Assembly (NCBI GenBank): GCA_021203545.1
Contig: JAJQAZ010000092.1
Location: 42,549 to 92,466 of the forward strand
Source: Tannerellaceae bacterium
GTDB taxonomy: Bacteria; Bacteroidota; Bacteroidia; Bacteroidales; Tannerellaceae
DNA length: 49,918 nt
Reading direction: 5' to 3'
Below, piece by piece: positions 36,211 through 44,452 of this stretch (position 1 is the stretch's first letter; every line of letters starts with the position of its first letter). The translations under genes and the position numbers were made by a program. A model generated the notes under the pieces. That model searched no databases. It saw only the letters and a program-made list of their open reading frames with translations, and was not told the DNA's origin.

Positions 36211-37329
36211 ATGACGACTATGGTAAAAAGAAATTTAATGTTCCTACTGTTCCTTCCCATAACTTTATGCTGGATCAGTTGTGGAGGGAATAAGGAAGAA
36301 GAGAATGATGCTCCTTACCGTTTCAACGGCAATACAGTCTATGTGAATCCAAACCATGTGGTTGCAGAGAAAATTGAAACCACACAAGTAACTGTAGAGG
36401 AATACTCGAGAGAGATTATTACAGCGGGAAGTATACAGCCTATTACTACTCAATATGCTTATATTGCACCCCCTTTTGCCGGACGGATTACAAAATCACA
36501 CGTTTCAATCGGACAAACAGTAAAAGAAAACACACCGCTGTTCGAAATTATTTCCAGCGATTTTATGGAAACCCAAAAAGAGTTTTATCAGGCACAATCG
36601 GAAAGAGAGTTGGCCCTGAAAGATATGAAGCGGAAAGAGGATCTTTTTCAGAACGGGGTTGCTTCGGAAAAAGAATTGGAAGAAGCTATTAACTTACTGA
36701 AAATAGCTGAAAAAGAGTATGAAAATGCACGTGCGGCATTAAATATTTTCCATGTAAACCCGGATGAAATGGTACTGGGCCAACCCATGGTGATTCGTTC
36801 GCCCATAGCCGGTAATGTGATAGAGAATAATGTTGTTACAGGACTTTATCTGAAAGATGATGCCGAGCCGGTTGCTATTGTTGCCAATATATCACAGGTT
36901 TGGGTTGTTGCACAGGTAAAAGAAAAGGATTTACGGTATATACATGACGACAGTGAATTAAAAATCCAGTTAGCCGCTTATCCGGATAAAGAGCTTAGAG
37001 GCAAAGTATTTCATATAGATGAGGCGGTAGATGAAGAAACACGTTCCGTCAGGGTATTATCCATATGTGACAATAAAGACGAACTGTTGAAACTGGGTAT
37101 GTATGTTACCATTCATTTTCACGAATCGCCCTCGCCACATCTGGTTATTCCGGAAAAAGCATTGTTACAGGACGAAAAAATGACTTTCGTATTTGTACAG
37201 ACTGCCCCTCATACGTATGTTAAGACTCCGGTTGAAGTGGAGGTAACCAAAGACGGTAAAGCAATTATTGAAGGTGGCCTGGAAAAAGGACAAACTATTA
37301 TTTCTGCGGGGGGATACTATCTGAAATAA
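36211..37329 (+). CDS. RND efflux periplasmic adaptor (CzcB/CusB-like lipoprotein)
   Basis: From the ATG at 36211 (MTTMVKRNLMFLLFLPITLC) a lipobox Cys follows in WISCGGNKEE. The adaptor fold is clear: a barrel-sandwich half (APPFAGRITKSHVSIGQTVK), a coiled-coil hairpin (SSDFMETQKEFYQAQSERELALKD through AEKEYENARAAL), the second half (VIRSPIAGNVIENNVVTGLY) and a beta-barrel and C-terminal region (VPEKALL-like VIPEKALLQDEKMTFVF). It bridges the inner-membrane pump and outer-membrane channel. The frame could also start at 36187 (TTG) or 36220 (ATG). There is no His-rich metal-binding extension. It is separated from the pump gene by 413 bp of repeats, unusual within an efflux operon. Confidence 0.88.
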   Translation: MTTMVKRNLMFLLFLPITLCWISCGGNKEEENDAPYRFNGNTVYVNPNHVVAEKIETTQVTVEEYSREIITAGSIQPITTQYAYIAPPFAGRITKSHVSIGQTVKENTPLFEIISSDFMETQKEFYQAQSERELALKDMKRKEDLFQNGVASEKELEEAINLLKIAEKEYENARAALNIFHVNPDEMVLGQPMVIRSPIAGNVIENNVVTGLYLKDDAEPVAIVANISQVWVVAQVKEKDLRYIHDDSELKIQLAAYPDKELRGKVFHIDEAVDEETRSVRVLSICDNKDELLKLGMYVTIHFHESPSPHLVIPEKALLQDEKMTFVFVQTAPHTYVKTPVEVEVTKDGKAIIEGGLEKGQTIISAGGYYLK

Positions 37330-37356
37330 CCCCCCAACCCCCTAGGGGGGGCGGGG
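37330..37356. repeat. C/G-run palindrome after the adaptor gene
   Basis: CCCCCCAACCCCCTAGGGGG and the following Gs form a short C-run/G-run hairpin. Related words lie at 37706-37734 and inside the TolC-family gene at 40960-40981. Confidence 0.75.
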
Positions 37357-37384
37357 ACCAAATGTTCGGCGTAGGGTCTCTTTG

Positions 37385-37534
37385 GTCGGAGGGGATTTGT
37401 AATCCCAGACAAGTGAGTATTAGGATCTGTGATCCGATAAACAAATAAATACCCATTAAAATGCAACTTAGGTACATTAAAGCGGATTATAAATCCTTAT
37501 ACTCAGCAGACGGGGATTACAAATCCCCTTCGAC
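37385..37534. repeat. GGATTTGTAATCC palindromic repeat, copy B
   Basis: A 150-bp copy with inverted ends (GTCGGAGGGGATTTGTAATC and AAATCCCCTTCGAC) and the inner palindrome GGATCTGTGATCC, aligned along its length with copy A (7281-7435). Confidence 0.85.
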
Positions 37535-37734
37535 TAGGGGCTCCTGCCTCACGTGAAGCTGGAGCTTCACAAGTTTTCAGCGACGTAGCGAGGACGCTAC
37601 GCCGAACGACAGCTGTAAAGAAGCACGGAGACAGAACTCCGCGCTAGCAAATGATATAAAGATGATATACATAACCTATTTGACTAATAATTAAATAAAA
37701 GGAGGCCCCATCCCCACTTTAGGGGGTTAGGGGG
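37535..37734. repeat. Small hairpins between repeat copy B and the pump gene
   Basis: The stretch contains GTGAAGCTGGAGCTTCAC (37553-37570), the GTAGCG-AGGA-CGCTAC hairpin inside 37581-37606 (reverse complement of 7454-7479) and the C/G-run repeat CCCCATCCCCACTTTAGGGG (37706-37734). No gene is visible. Confidence 0.7.
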
Positions 37735-37742
37735 TAGATTAT

Positions 37743-40700
37743 ATGAACAAATTCTTTCTGACAACAATACAAAAACGATGGGTAATGCTTGCCCTGTTCG
37801 TTTTACTGGCTGTATTCGGCTACTACTCATGGAAACAACTTTCCATTGAAGCTTATCCGGATATTGCAGATGTTACTTCGCAGGTAGTAACACAGGTTCC
37901 GGGACTGGCGGCGGAAGAGGTGGAACAACAAATTACCATTCCACTGGAACGTGCCCTGAACGGACTGCCCGGTATGCATGTAATGCGTAGTAAAAGTACT
38001 TTCGGACTTTCGATGATTACCATTGTGCTCGAAGATGGTGTAGAAGACTACTGGAGCCGCCAGCGGGTACAGGAACGGTTAAACGAGGTGGACCTGCCGT
38101 TTGACGCGGTAGCGGAACTGGACCCTCTTACCTCTCCTACCGGCGAAATTTACCGGTATATTATTGAAAGTAACGAACACTCACTGCGGGATTTGACTGA
38201 TTTGCAAAACTGGGTGATCATTCCCCGTATCAAAGAGGTTCCGGGAGTAGCGGATGTTAGTAACTTCGGGGGTATCACCACACAATTCCAGATAGAGATT
38301 GATCCGCAGAAACTGGAACAATATGATATTTCGCTGGACGATGTAATCGAAGCGGTTGAAAATAATAATTCCAACGTAGGGGGTAGCATTCTGAACCGGG
38401 GCGACCTGGGGTATGTAGTACGTGGTATCGGACAGATTAACTCACTGGAAGACCTGGGTATGATTGTGGTAAGTTCCGAAAAAGGGGTACCTATCTTCCT
38501 GAATGACCTGGGTAAATTAAAATACGGTAATCTGGAACGCAAAGGGGTGTTTGGGTATAGCGACCGCAACCGGGAATATCCGGAAAGTATTCAGGGTATT
38601 GTGTTGTTATTGAAACATCAGAACCCCTCTAAAGTACTGGCTGGTATTCAGGAAGCTGTTGATGAATTAAATAACGAAATCCTGCCTGACGGGGTACATA
38701 TCCACACGTTTCTGGACCGTACCGAACTGGTGAATACAACGCTTAATACCGTTTCCCGCACCTTGCTGGAAGGAATGGGCCTGGTTATTATTATCCTGAT
38801 TATTTTCCTTAGTAACTGGCGTGGCGCGCTACTGGTAGCAGTTACCATTCCGCTGGCTATGCTGATCGCATTTATATTGATGAAGCTGACTGATATTCCG
38901 GCAAACCTGTTATCGTTGGGTGCGGTAGACTTCGGGATTATTGTAGATGGAGCTATTGTAATGATGGAAACGATATTAAAGAAGCGGGAAGACCATGAGG
39001 GGGATGAATTAACAGAAATATCCATTGCACAACGGGTGGCATTGGTTGCACGGCCTATCATCTTTGCAACCATTATCATTATCACAGCTTATATACCTCT
39101 TTTTGCTTTCGAACGGGTAGAAAGGAAATTGTTTACTCCGATGGCGTTTACAATCAGTTATGCCCTGTTAGGCGCTTTGTTAGTGGCCATATTCCTGATT
39201 CCCGGGATAGGCTATGCATTGTACCGCAAACCACGAAAAATATATCATAACAAATGGTTGGAAAAACTTACCGACCAGTATATGCGTGTAATCAGCCGGA
39301 TCATCCGGAAGCCCAAACAGATTCTGGCTGTTATCACGGTGGTATTCGCTGCTGCTGTGACTTTATCGATCACTGTGGGAAAAGACTTTCTACCCAATCT
39401 GGACGAAGGTTCTATCTGGCTGCAGGTGAATCTGCCACCCGGTATATCCGTTGAGAAATCCAGGGAGATGTCGGATACATTGAGGGCACGGACGATGAAA
39501 TATCCGGAAGTAACCTATGTAGCTGTACAGGCCGGACGAAATGACGACGGAACCGATCCCTTTACTCCCTCTCACTTTGAGGTATCCGTAGGGATTAAGC
39601 CTTATAAGGAGTGGCCCCGTGGTAAAACTAAAGATGATTTGATTGAAGAGCTGGCCGCGGAATATGCTTCTATGCCGGGATATACGGTTGGATTCAGTCA
39701 ACCGATGATAGACGGGGTTATGGATAAAATATCAGGTGCACATAGCGAACTGGTTGTAAAGGTATTTGGTAATGACTTTAAGGAAACACGTCGTATTGCC
39801 GAAGAGGTATTGGCTACACTGGAAACCGTTAAAGGTTCTGCCGACCTGGATATAGATCAGGAACCTCCTCTGCCTCAACTACAGATTCATATGAACCGGG
39901 ATGCGATTGCCCGTTACGGACTGAATGTATCGGATGTAAACGACCTGATTGAAATTGCCATTGGTGGTAAAGCTATCTCACAACTTTACCAGGGAGACCG
40001 GGTATACGATATTACCTGTAAATACAAAGAAGATACACGGGATACGTCTGAAAAGATAGCCGGCTTAATGCTTACTTCTGCCACAGGAGCAAAAATACCG
40101 CTTTCACAGGTTGCGGAAATCCGGTTGAGTACCGGAGAAAGTACCATTACCCGTGAAATGAATAAACGGCACCTGACTGTTAAGTTAAACCTGCGTGGCC
40201 GGGATCTGGGTTCTTTCCTGAAAGAGGCACAGGCTACGATCGAGAAAAATGTACAGTACGATCACCATAATTACCGCATTGAATGGGGCGGACAATTCGA
40301 AAACCAACACCGGGCCTATTCCCGTCTAGCTATCATTGTGCCGCTGGCCCTGGCTATTATGTTTATCCTGCTTTACCTCGCATTCGGTAAGTTCCGGCAG
40401 GCAGGATTGGTTTTGATTATTGTTCCTTTAGCAATATTCGGCGGTATGCTGGCTTTAAATGTGAGAGGGATGACACTGAATATTTCCTCTGCTGTAGGAT
40501 TTATTGCACTCTTTGGTATTGCAATCCAGAACGGAGTTATTATGGTGTCTCACTTCAATGACCTCCGGAAAGGCGGAATGTCGCTTTTTGAATCTGTAAG
40601 AAACGGTACCCGGCACCGGTTCCGCCCGATCCTGATGACTACCGCTACCAGTATCCTCGGATTAGTTCCCGCCTCTATGGCTACCGGTATCGGATCGGAC

Positions 40701-40850
40701 GTACAACGTCCGCTGGCTACCGTAATTGTATATGGTTTAATGTTCTCTACCGCTATTACTTTATTCGTATTACCTACGATGTACCATCTAATGGAAAGCC
40801 GGTTTGAAGAAAAAGAGTCTGACGAAAATACCCCTACGGAACAGGCTTAA
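37743..40850 (+). CDS. Heavy-metal RND efflux pump (CzcA/HME family, 1035 aa)
   Basis: This is the inner-membrane proton-driven pump. The family features are all present: an N-terminal helix (RWVMLALFVLLAVFGYYSW), the porter-domain motif EEVEQQITIPLERALNGLPG, twelve membrane helices in two groups, and the helix-IV proton motif AVDFGIIVDGAIVMMETILK with its Asp/Asp/Glu residues. FERVERKLFTPMAF and PVLKGED-like loops are normal. The DFGIIVDGAIVM form is closer to pumps for divalent cations (Co, Zn, Cd, Ni) than to the Cu/Ag form, so I call it CzcA-like. The ATG at 37743 begins right after a C/G-run repeat. The TolC partner follows 27 bp downstream. Confidence 0.92.
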   Translation: MNKFFLTTIQKRWVMLALFVLLAVFGYYSWKQLSIEAYPDIADVTSQVVTQVPGLAAEEVEQQITIPLERALNGLPGMHVMRSKSTFGLSMITIVLEDGVEDYWSRQRVQERLNEVDLPFDAVAELDPLTSPTGEIYRYIIESNEHSLRDLTDLQNWVIIPRIKEVPGVADVSNFGGITTQFQIEIDPQKLEQYDISLDDVIEAVENNNSNVGGSILNRGDLGYVVRGIGQINSLEDLGMIVVSSEKGVPIFLNDLGKLKYGNLERKGVFGYSDRNREYPESIQGIVLLLKHQNPSKVLAGIQEAVDELNNEILPDGVHIHTFLDRTELVNTTLNTVSRTLLEGMGLVIIILIIFLSNWRGALLVAVTIPLAMLIAFILMKLTDIPANLLSLGAVDFGIIVDGAIVMMETILKKREDHEGDELTEISIAQRVALVARPIIFATIIIITAYIPLFAFERVERKLFTPMAFTISYALLGALLVAIFLIPGIGYALYRKPRKIYHNKWLEKLTDQYMRVISRIIRKPKQILAVITVVFAAAVTLSITVGKDFLPNLDEGSIWLQVNLPPGISVEKSREMSDTLRARTMKYPEVTYVAVQAGRNDDGTDPFTPSHFEVSVGIKPYKEWPRGKTKDDLIEELAAEYASMPGYTVGFSQPMIDGVMDKISGAHSELVVKVFGNDFKETRRIAEEVLATLETVKGSADLDIDQEPPLPQLQIHMNRDAIARYGLNVSDVNDLIEIAIGGKAISQLYQGDRVYDITCKYKEDTRDTSEKIAGLMLTSATGAKIPLSQVAEIRLSTGESTITREMNKRHLTVKLNLRGRDLGSFLKEAQATIEKNVQYDHHNYRIEWGGQFENQHRAYSRLAIIVPLALAIMFILLYLAFGKFRQAGLVLIIVPLAIFGGMLALNVRGMTLNISSAVGFIALFGIAIQNGVIMVSHFNDLRKGGMSLFESVRNGTRHRFRPILMTTATSILGLVPASMATGIGSDVQRPLATVIVYGLMFSTAITLFVLPTMYHLMESRFEEKESDENTPTEQA

Positions 40851-40877
40851 TGCTAACATTTATAAACAGAAAGTAAA

Positions 40878-42133
40878 ATGAAAAGAATAATCAGATATAG
40901 CATCCTGGTAACAGCACTGTTATTCACAACTACAAATATTAATTCTTCAATCTCCCCCCTCCGGGGGGATGAAGGGGGGGGCTGTGCCTCACTCTACAGG
41001 AATATCTCCATCAGGTAGGAAACGGCAACCTGGATTATATTGCTGAAAAATTTAATGTCAGGATTGCCGATGCCGAAGTAATAGCTGCCCGTATATTACC
41101 GGACCCGGAACTGGAGTTCGAGGCCGGTGAAGAGTACTATTCAATCGAATTAAGTTATGATTTGGAGTTAGGCGGCAAACGCCGGGCACGGGTACGGTTG
41201 GCTAAAAGTGAAGCCGAACTGGAACGGCTGGCTGTTGAGTACTTTTTCCGGGAACTATCTGCCGAAGCAGCCGATGCATTTCTGGAAGCACTGAAAGAAA
41301 AAGAAATCCTGCAATTCCGGAAAAGTTCTTACGACTATATGTTACAACTAAGTCTTTCGGATAGTATCCGCTACCGGTTGGGAGAAATTACCGAAAACGA
41401 TGCCCGGCAGTCACGCCTCGAAGCTGCCTCACTGCTCAATGAAGTATACGAACAGGAAGCAACTTACCAGTCGGCTCTGATTGTATTGAACCAGTATATG
41501 GGCAAAAACGCAGATACATTATACATACCTACCGGAACACTGGAACTCCCTTACCGGGAATTTAATCTGGGCGAACTCACCTGGTTAGCACTGGAAAACC
41601 GGCTCGACCTGATGGCTTCAATTAAAAATTCGGAAATTGCTGTAAACCAGTTAAAACTGGCTAAAACCGAACGCCGTATTGATCTGGGTTTAATGGTTGG
41701 ATATGAAAGAGACTGGAATGGATTTCTTCCGGAACGGGATATGCTGAAAGGAGGATTTACCGTACCCCTACCCTTCTCTAATATAAACAAAGGATCGGTC
41801 AGATCAGCCCGGTTAGCTATTGAAAAAAGCAAAGTGGAGCAACAAAGCGTACAACTACAAATTGAAGCTGAAGTAGCACAGGCTTTTTATAATTTCGAAG
41901 CCACCAGGAAAAAAGTACACCAGTTCAACACCGTTTTACTGGAAGATGCCCGCAAATTACTGGACGGAGTTGTTTATACCTACAAACGAGGTGAAACAGA
42001 TATTCTGGAAGTATTGATCGCCCAACGTACCTATAACGAAATACAGGAACAATATTTCGAAACATTAAAAGACTACTCTTCAGCCCTCATTGAACTGGAA
42101 AGAGCCTCCGGTACACGAAATATTATCCGGTAG
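40878..42133 (+). pseudogene. TolC/CzcC-type outer-membrane efflux protein, out of frame through a G8 tract
   Basis: The ATG at 40878 gives a signal-like start (MKRIIRYSILVTALLFTTTN), then a G/C-rich repeat (40960-40981) ending in eight G, and a stop at 41016-41018. The following frame, open to 42133, is a normal efflux channel: LTLQEYLHQVGNGNLDYIA, SYDLELGGKRRAR, NDARQSRLEAASLLNEV, LAWLALENR-like LTWLALENRLDLMA and YKRGETDILEVLIAQRTYNE. With nine G instead of eight the two frames join as DEGGGLCLTLQEYL, giving about 418 aa. So the gene is either phase-variable (OFF as sequenced), damaged or miscounted at the G run. It is the third component of the pump set. Confidence 0.82.
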
Positions 42134-42260
42134 CAAACCTGATCAAAATGATATTAAAAAGCAAATTACAGAACCTTTTTGATATAAAAACCGAATAAAA
42201 TAGAAACAGCCTTCCGGTTTCAAAATCAAACATTGAGAAAGGCTGAAAAAGTACCACACT

Positions 42261-42358
42261 GTAACCGTTGCTCCGGCTACGTGTAACGGATGGCCGGGTT
42301 ACGTGTAACCGGTAATACGCTTACGGGTAGCCGGAGCATCCGTTACACGTAACCGGGG
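42261..42358. repeat. Cluster of GTTACRCGTAACC-type palindromes
   Basis: Words such as GGTTACGTGTAACCGG and its complement-like partner CGTTACACGTAACCGG occur with TGCTCCGGCTAC (42269-42280) and its exact reverse complement GTAGCCGGAGCA (42327-42338). It lies in the non-coding stretch 42134-42875. Confidence 0.75.
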
Positions 42359-42609
42359 CATAAAGTAAGCGTAACCAAAGCGTAAAGTTCATTAAAACTA
42401 TAAATCAGGGAATTTCAGCGTAGGAAAATGCTGTTTTATACTGCTTTTTCGGGCTGGTTTCTCTTTTTTGATGAACCAATCGCAACTATCATTTTTCCGG
42501 TAAAAACAAACAGAATATAACTTTTCCGGATTTAACACACTGTAGTGATAGAAAACAACCGGCAATTTGTTTGCCGGTAAACTTCATTGGCAACACTTTG
42601 TAAAAGCTT

Positions 42610-42678
42610 AACTCCGTGAGAGTGCGATATTCCTGAACCACCTGTGGGTAGCCCCGGAATATCGTTGCTACCGGAGGT
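42610..42678. repeat. Intergenic element with CGATATTCC/GGAATATCG stem
   Basis: A 9-bp stem (42625-42633 with 42656-42664) encloses 22 bases with CCACCTGTGGG. It has the look of a common Bacteroidales intergenic element. The open frame across it is a by-product. The rest of 42134-42875 holds no gene that I can support. Confidence 0.6.
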
Positions 42679-42875
42679 TTATTTATCAAAATGCCAGATT
42701 CAACAGGAACAAACCCACAACTATCTTCCTTTACTGTTTAATAATAGAGTTATCTCTCCTGCCGGAAGCCTGAATATGTAAAAACTAAAATGCTATGGCA
42801 TGCTGAAATAAAAAGAAAGGTGCCCTCCCCCAGACACCTTTCCACACACAAATTACATTTTTAACAACATGAATG

Positions 42876-43610
42876 TTAAGCAACCTCCGCTTTTTGTTCC
42901 ACAGCGGGTACATTATGACGGGGTGAGGATTTTATATATCCGGATTGGTTAGTAATTATTCTGTTTAATTTTTCAACCATTTCATTGACAAAAATGTTTT
43001 CCTCAAATTTCTTTATGCGGAGATTGATATCGTGAATGAGTTCCCGGTAAGCAACATCAGCCTCATGGCGGTTCAGCATTAAATTCTGAGAGGTTTCTTC
43101 AACAGGTATAGAATCTCTTTTCTGTATCAACTCCTTCATCTGGTTATTTACTCTTTTCAGGTTTTTCAGATAGGTGGAAATACCAATCTCAACCCGCTCC
43201 CTTTCGGTTAGGAAATCCTCCAGCGCATCTACAATATTAAATATTTTATCATCTTTCCGGAAAACCGATACATGTTTGGAGGTATAATAATACTCCAGAA
43301 TAATAATGGCTTTTTGTGATAATCTTACAACAGCCGGATTTGTTGAATCCAGATTCTTTTTCAGGCGGTATTTGATAGACATCAGACTATGTTGCAGATT
43401 GCGCTGTTCTAATTTAATCTGTTTGATCAGTACATTTTTGTGATAAACCAGAAAAGACTTTTTAAAAACATCAACAACATAGTTAAATCTATCCGAGAGG
43501 ATTTCAAAAGGCAGGGTGTTGATCTCATTGAGATAACTCCGTAGTTCTTCATAAAAATTCAATGCATGCGAATTGTCCAGACAGGAAATTCTGATTTTTT
43601 TTACTTTCAT
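42876..43610 (-). CDS. DUF6261-like all-helical protein (244 aa)
   Basis: From the ATG at 43610 the protein reads MKVKKIRISCLDNSHALNFY, matching the start style of DUF6261 proteins of Bacteroidetes (an IRIS.L.N..H opening). It is almost wholly helical, with LSDRFNYVVDVFKKSFLVY, RKDDKIFNIVDALEDFL and a C-terminal DVAYRELIHDINLRIKKFEE, followed by NEMVEKLNRIITNQ. There is no signal peptide, membrane helix or catalytic motif. The role of the family is unknown. A longer start at 43640 adds ten less typical residues. It is alone, between two repeat-rich non-coding stretches. It is not a good match to RteC regulators. Confidence 0.7.
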   Translation of the reverse strand: MKVKKIRISCLDNSHALNFYEELRSYLNEINTLPFEILSDRFNYVVDVFKKSFLVYHKNVLIKQIKLEQRNLQHSLMSIKYRLKKNLDSTNPAVVRLSQKAIIILEYYYTSKHVSVFRKDDKIFNIVDALEDFLTERERVEIGISTYLKNLKRVNNQMKELIQKRDSIPVEETSQNLMLNRHEADVAYRELIHDINLRIKKFEENIFVNEMVEKLNRIITNQSGYIKSSPRHNVPAVEQKAEVA

Positions 43611-43707
43611 CTTCAAATAAGTTTTAGCGATTACACACATGTTTATCGATTAGGTGAAAAATAAACGAAGGCGATATAGGCGTTTCTAATTTCTCGACCT
43701 GTAGTTA

Positions 43708-43715
43708 CAAATTTA
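43708..43715 (-). promoter_or_regulatory. Candidate -7 box of the DUF6261-like gene
   Basis: TAAATTTG on the minus strand matches TAnnTTTG. It lies about 97 bp upstream of the ATG at 43610, leaving a fairly long leader. The stretch 43716-44065 has no gene that I can see. Confidence 0.4.
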
Positions 43716-44065
43716 ACCACGATTAGCAAATATTACAAATCGTTTTTCGCCAATCTAAAGAAATATTTCTTCTATTTTTTACGAAAAACAAGGATACAAA
43801 AAGCAAAATAAACAAAATAAGTAATTTTCCACATTCCAGACAGATTATTTTACATTTTAAACCCATTCATACAATTTTCCTTTGTTTGGCCAGGTTTAAA
43901 TAAATTAGTTTGTTATTAGGTTTGTACCAGCCGCATAGCGGTGCTATGTTTCGGACATTTAGCCGGGAATTGTATCAAAACATACAAATTATATAGTTTA
44001 TTATGCAATTACCGCCATAACTCCTGCGGTCCCGCATTAAGTGCTGGAAGCACGTTCTATTCTAG

Positions 44066-44327
44066 CCCAGGGTTTTAACCCAATGTCATCAACTTAAGAG
44101 TTTTTGGTTAGAGGGGATTTGTAATCCCCGGCTAACGAGTATTAGGATCTGTGATCCGGCAAACATATGAATACTCATTAAATAGAGAGTTAGGAATCTT
44201 TAAGCGGATTACAAATCCTTATACTCCACAGGCGGGGATTGCAAATGGAACATCCCGGTTTATCGGGGTCCCCTTCGACCAACAAGAAAAAATCCTTAAG
44301 TTGATGGCATTGGGTTGAAACCCTGGG
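44066..44327. repeat. Composite repeat: GGATTTGTAATCC copy C inside CCCAGGG arms, with a nested 23-bp insert
   Basis: The outer arms (44066-44107 and 44279-44327) are inverted: CCCAGGGTTTTAACCCAATG at the left, its near complement ending GGGTTGAAACCCTGGG at the right. The inside (44106-44280) is copy C of the 150-bp repeat. Bases 44247-44269 interrupt copy C with a word also found at 7608-7628. The following 44328-44452 has no recognised gene. Confidence 0.82.
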
Positions 44328-44452
44328 TGGGAGATCAGGTAGATAATTGAGTTCTGAAGGAACGACACGATAGTGGGCGGTTACATGTCCCGGTTTCGTG
44401 CCTACAAATCTTTTGACCAGCACTGATTGGTAACCCTTTTAATCCTGAACTA

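Noticed and set aside
42489-42689. 66-aa minus-strand frame
   Set aside because: It runs across the dispersed 42610-42678 element. I consider it a by-product of the repeat.
42876-43640. RteC-type regulator
   Set aside because: Length and helical layout are similar, but the N-terminal and C-terminal motifs fit DUF6261 better.
44190-44423. 77-aa minus-strand frame
   Set aside because: It covers repeat copy C and its right arm, with no gene context.
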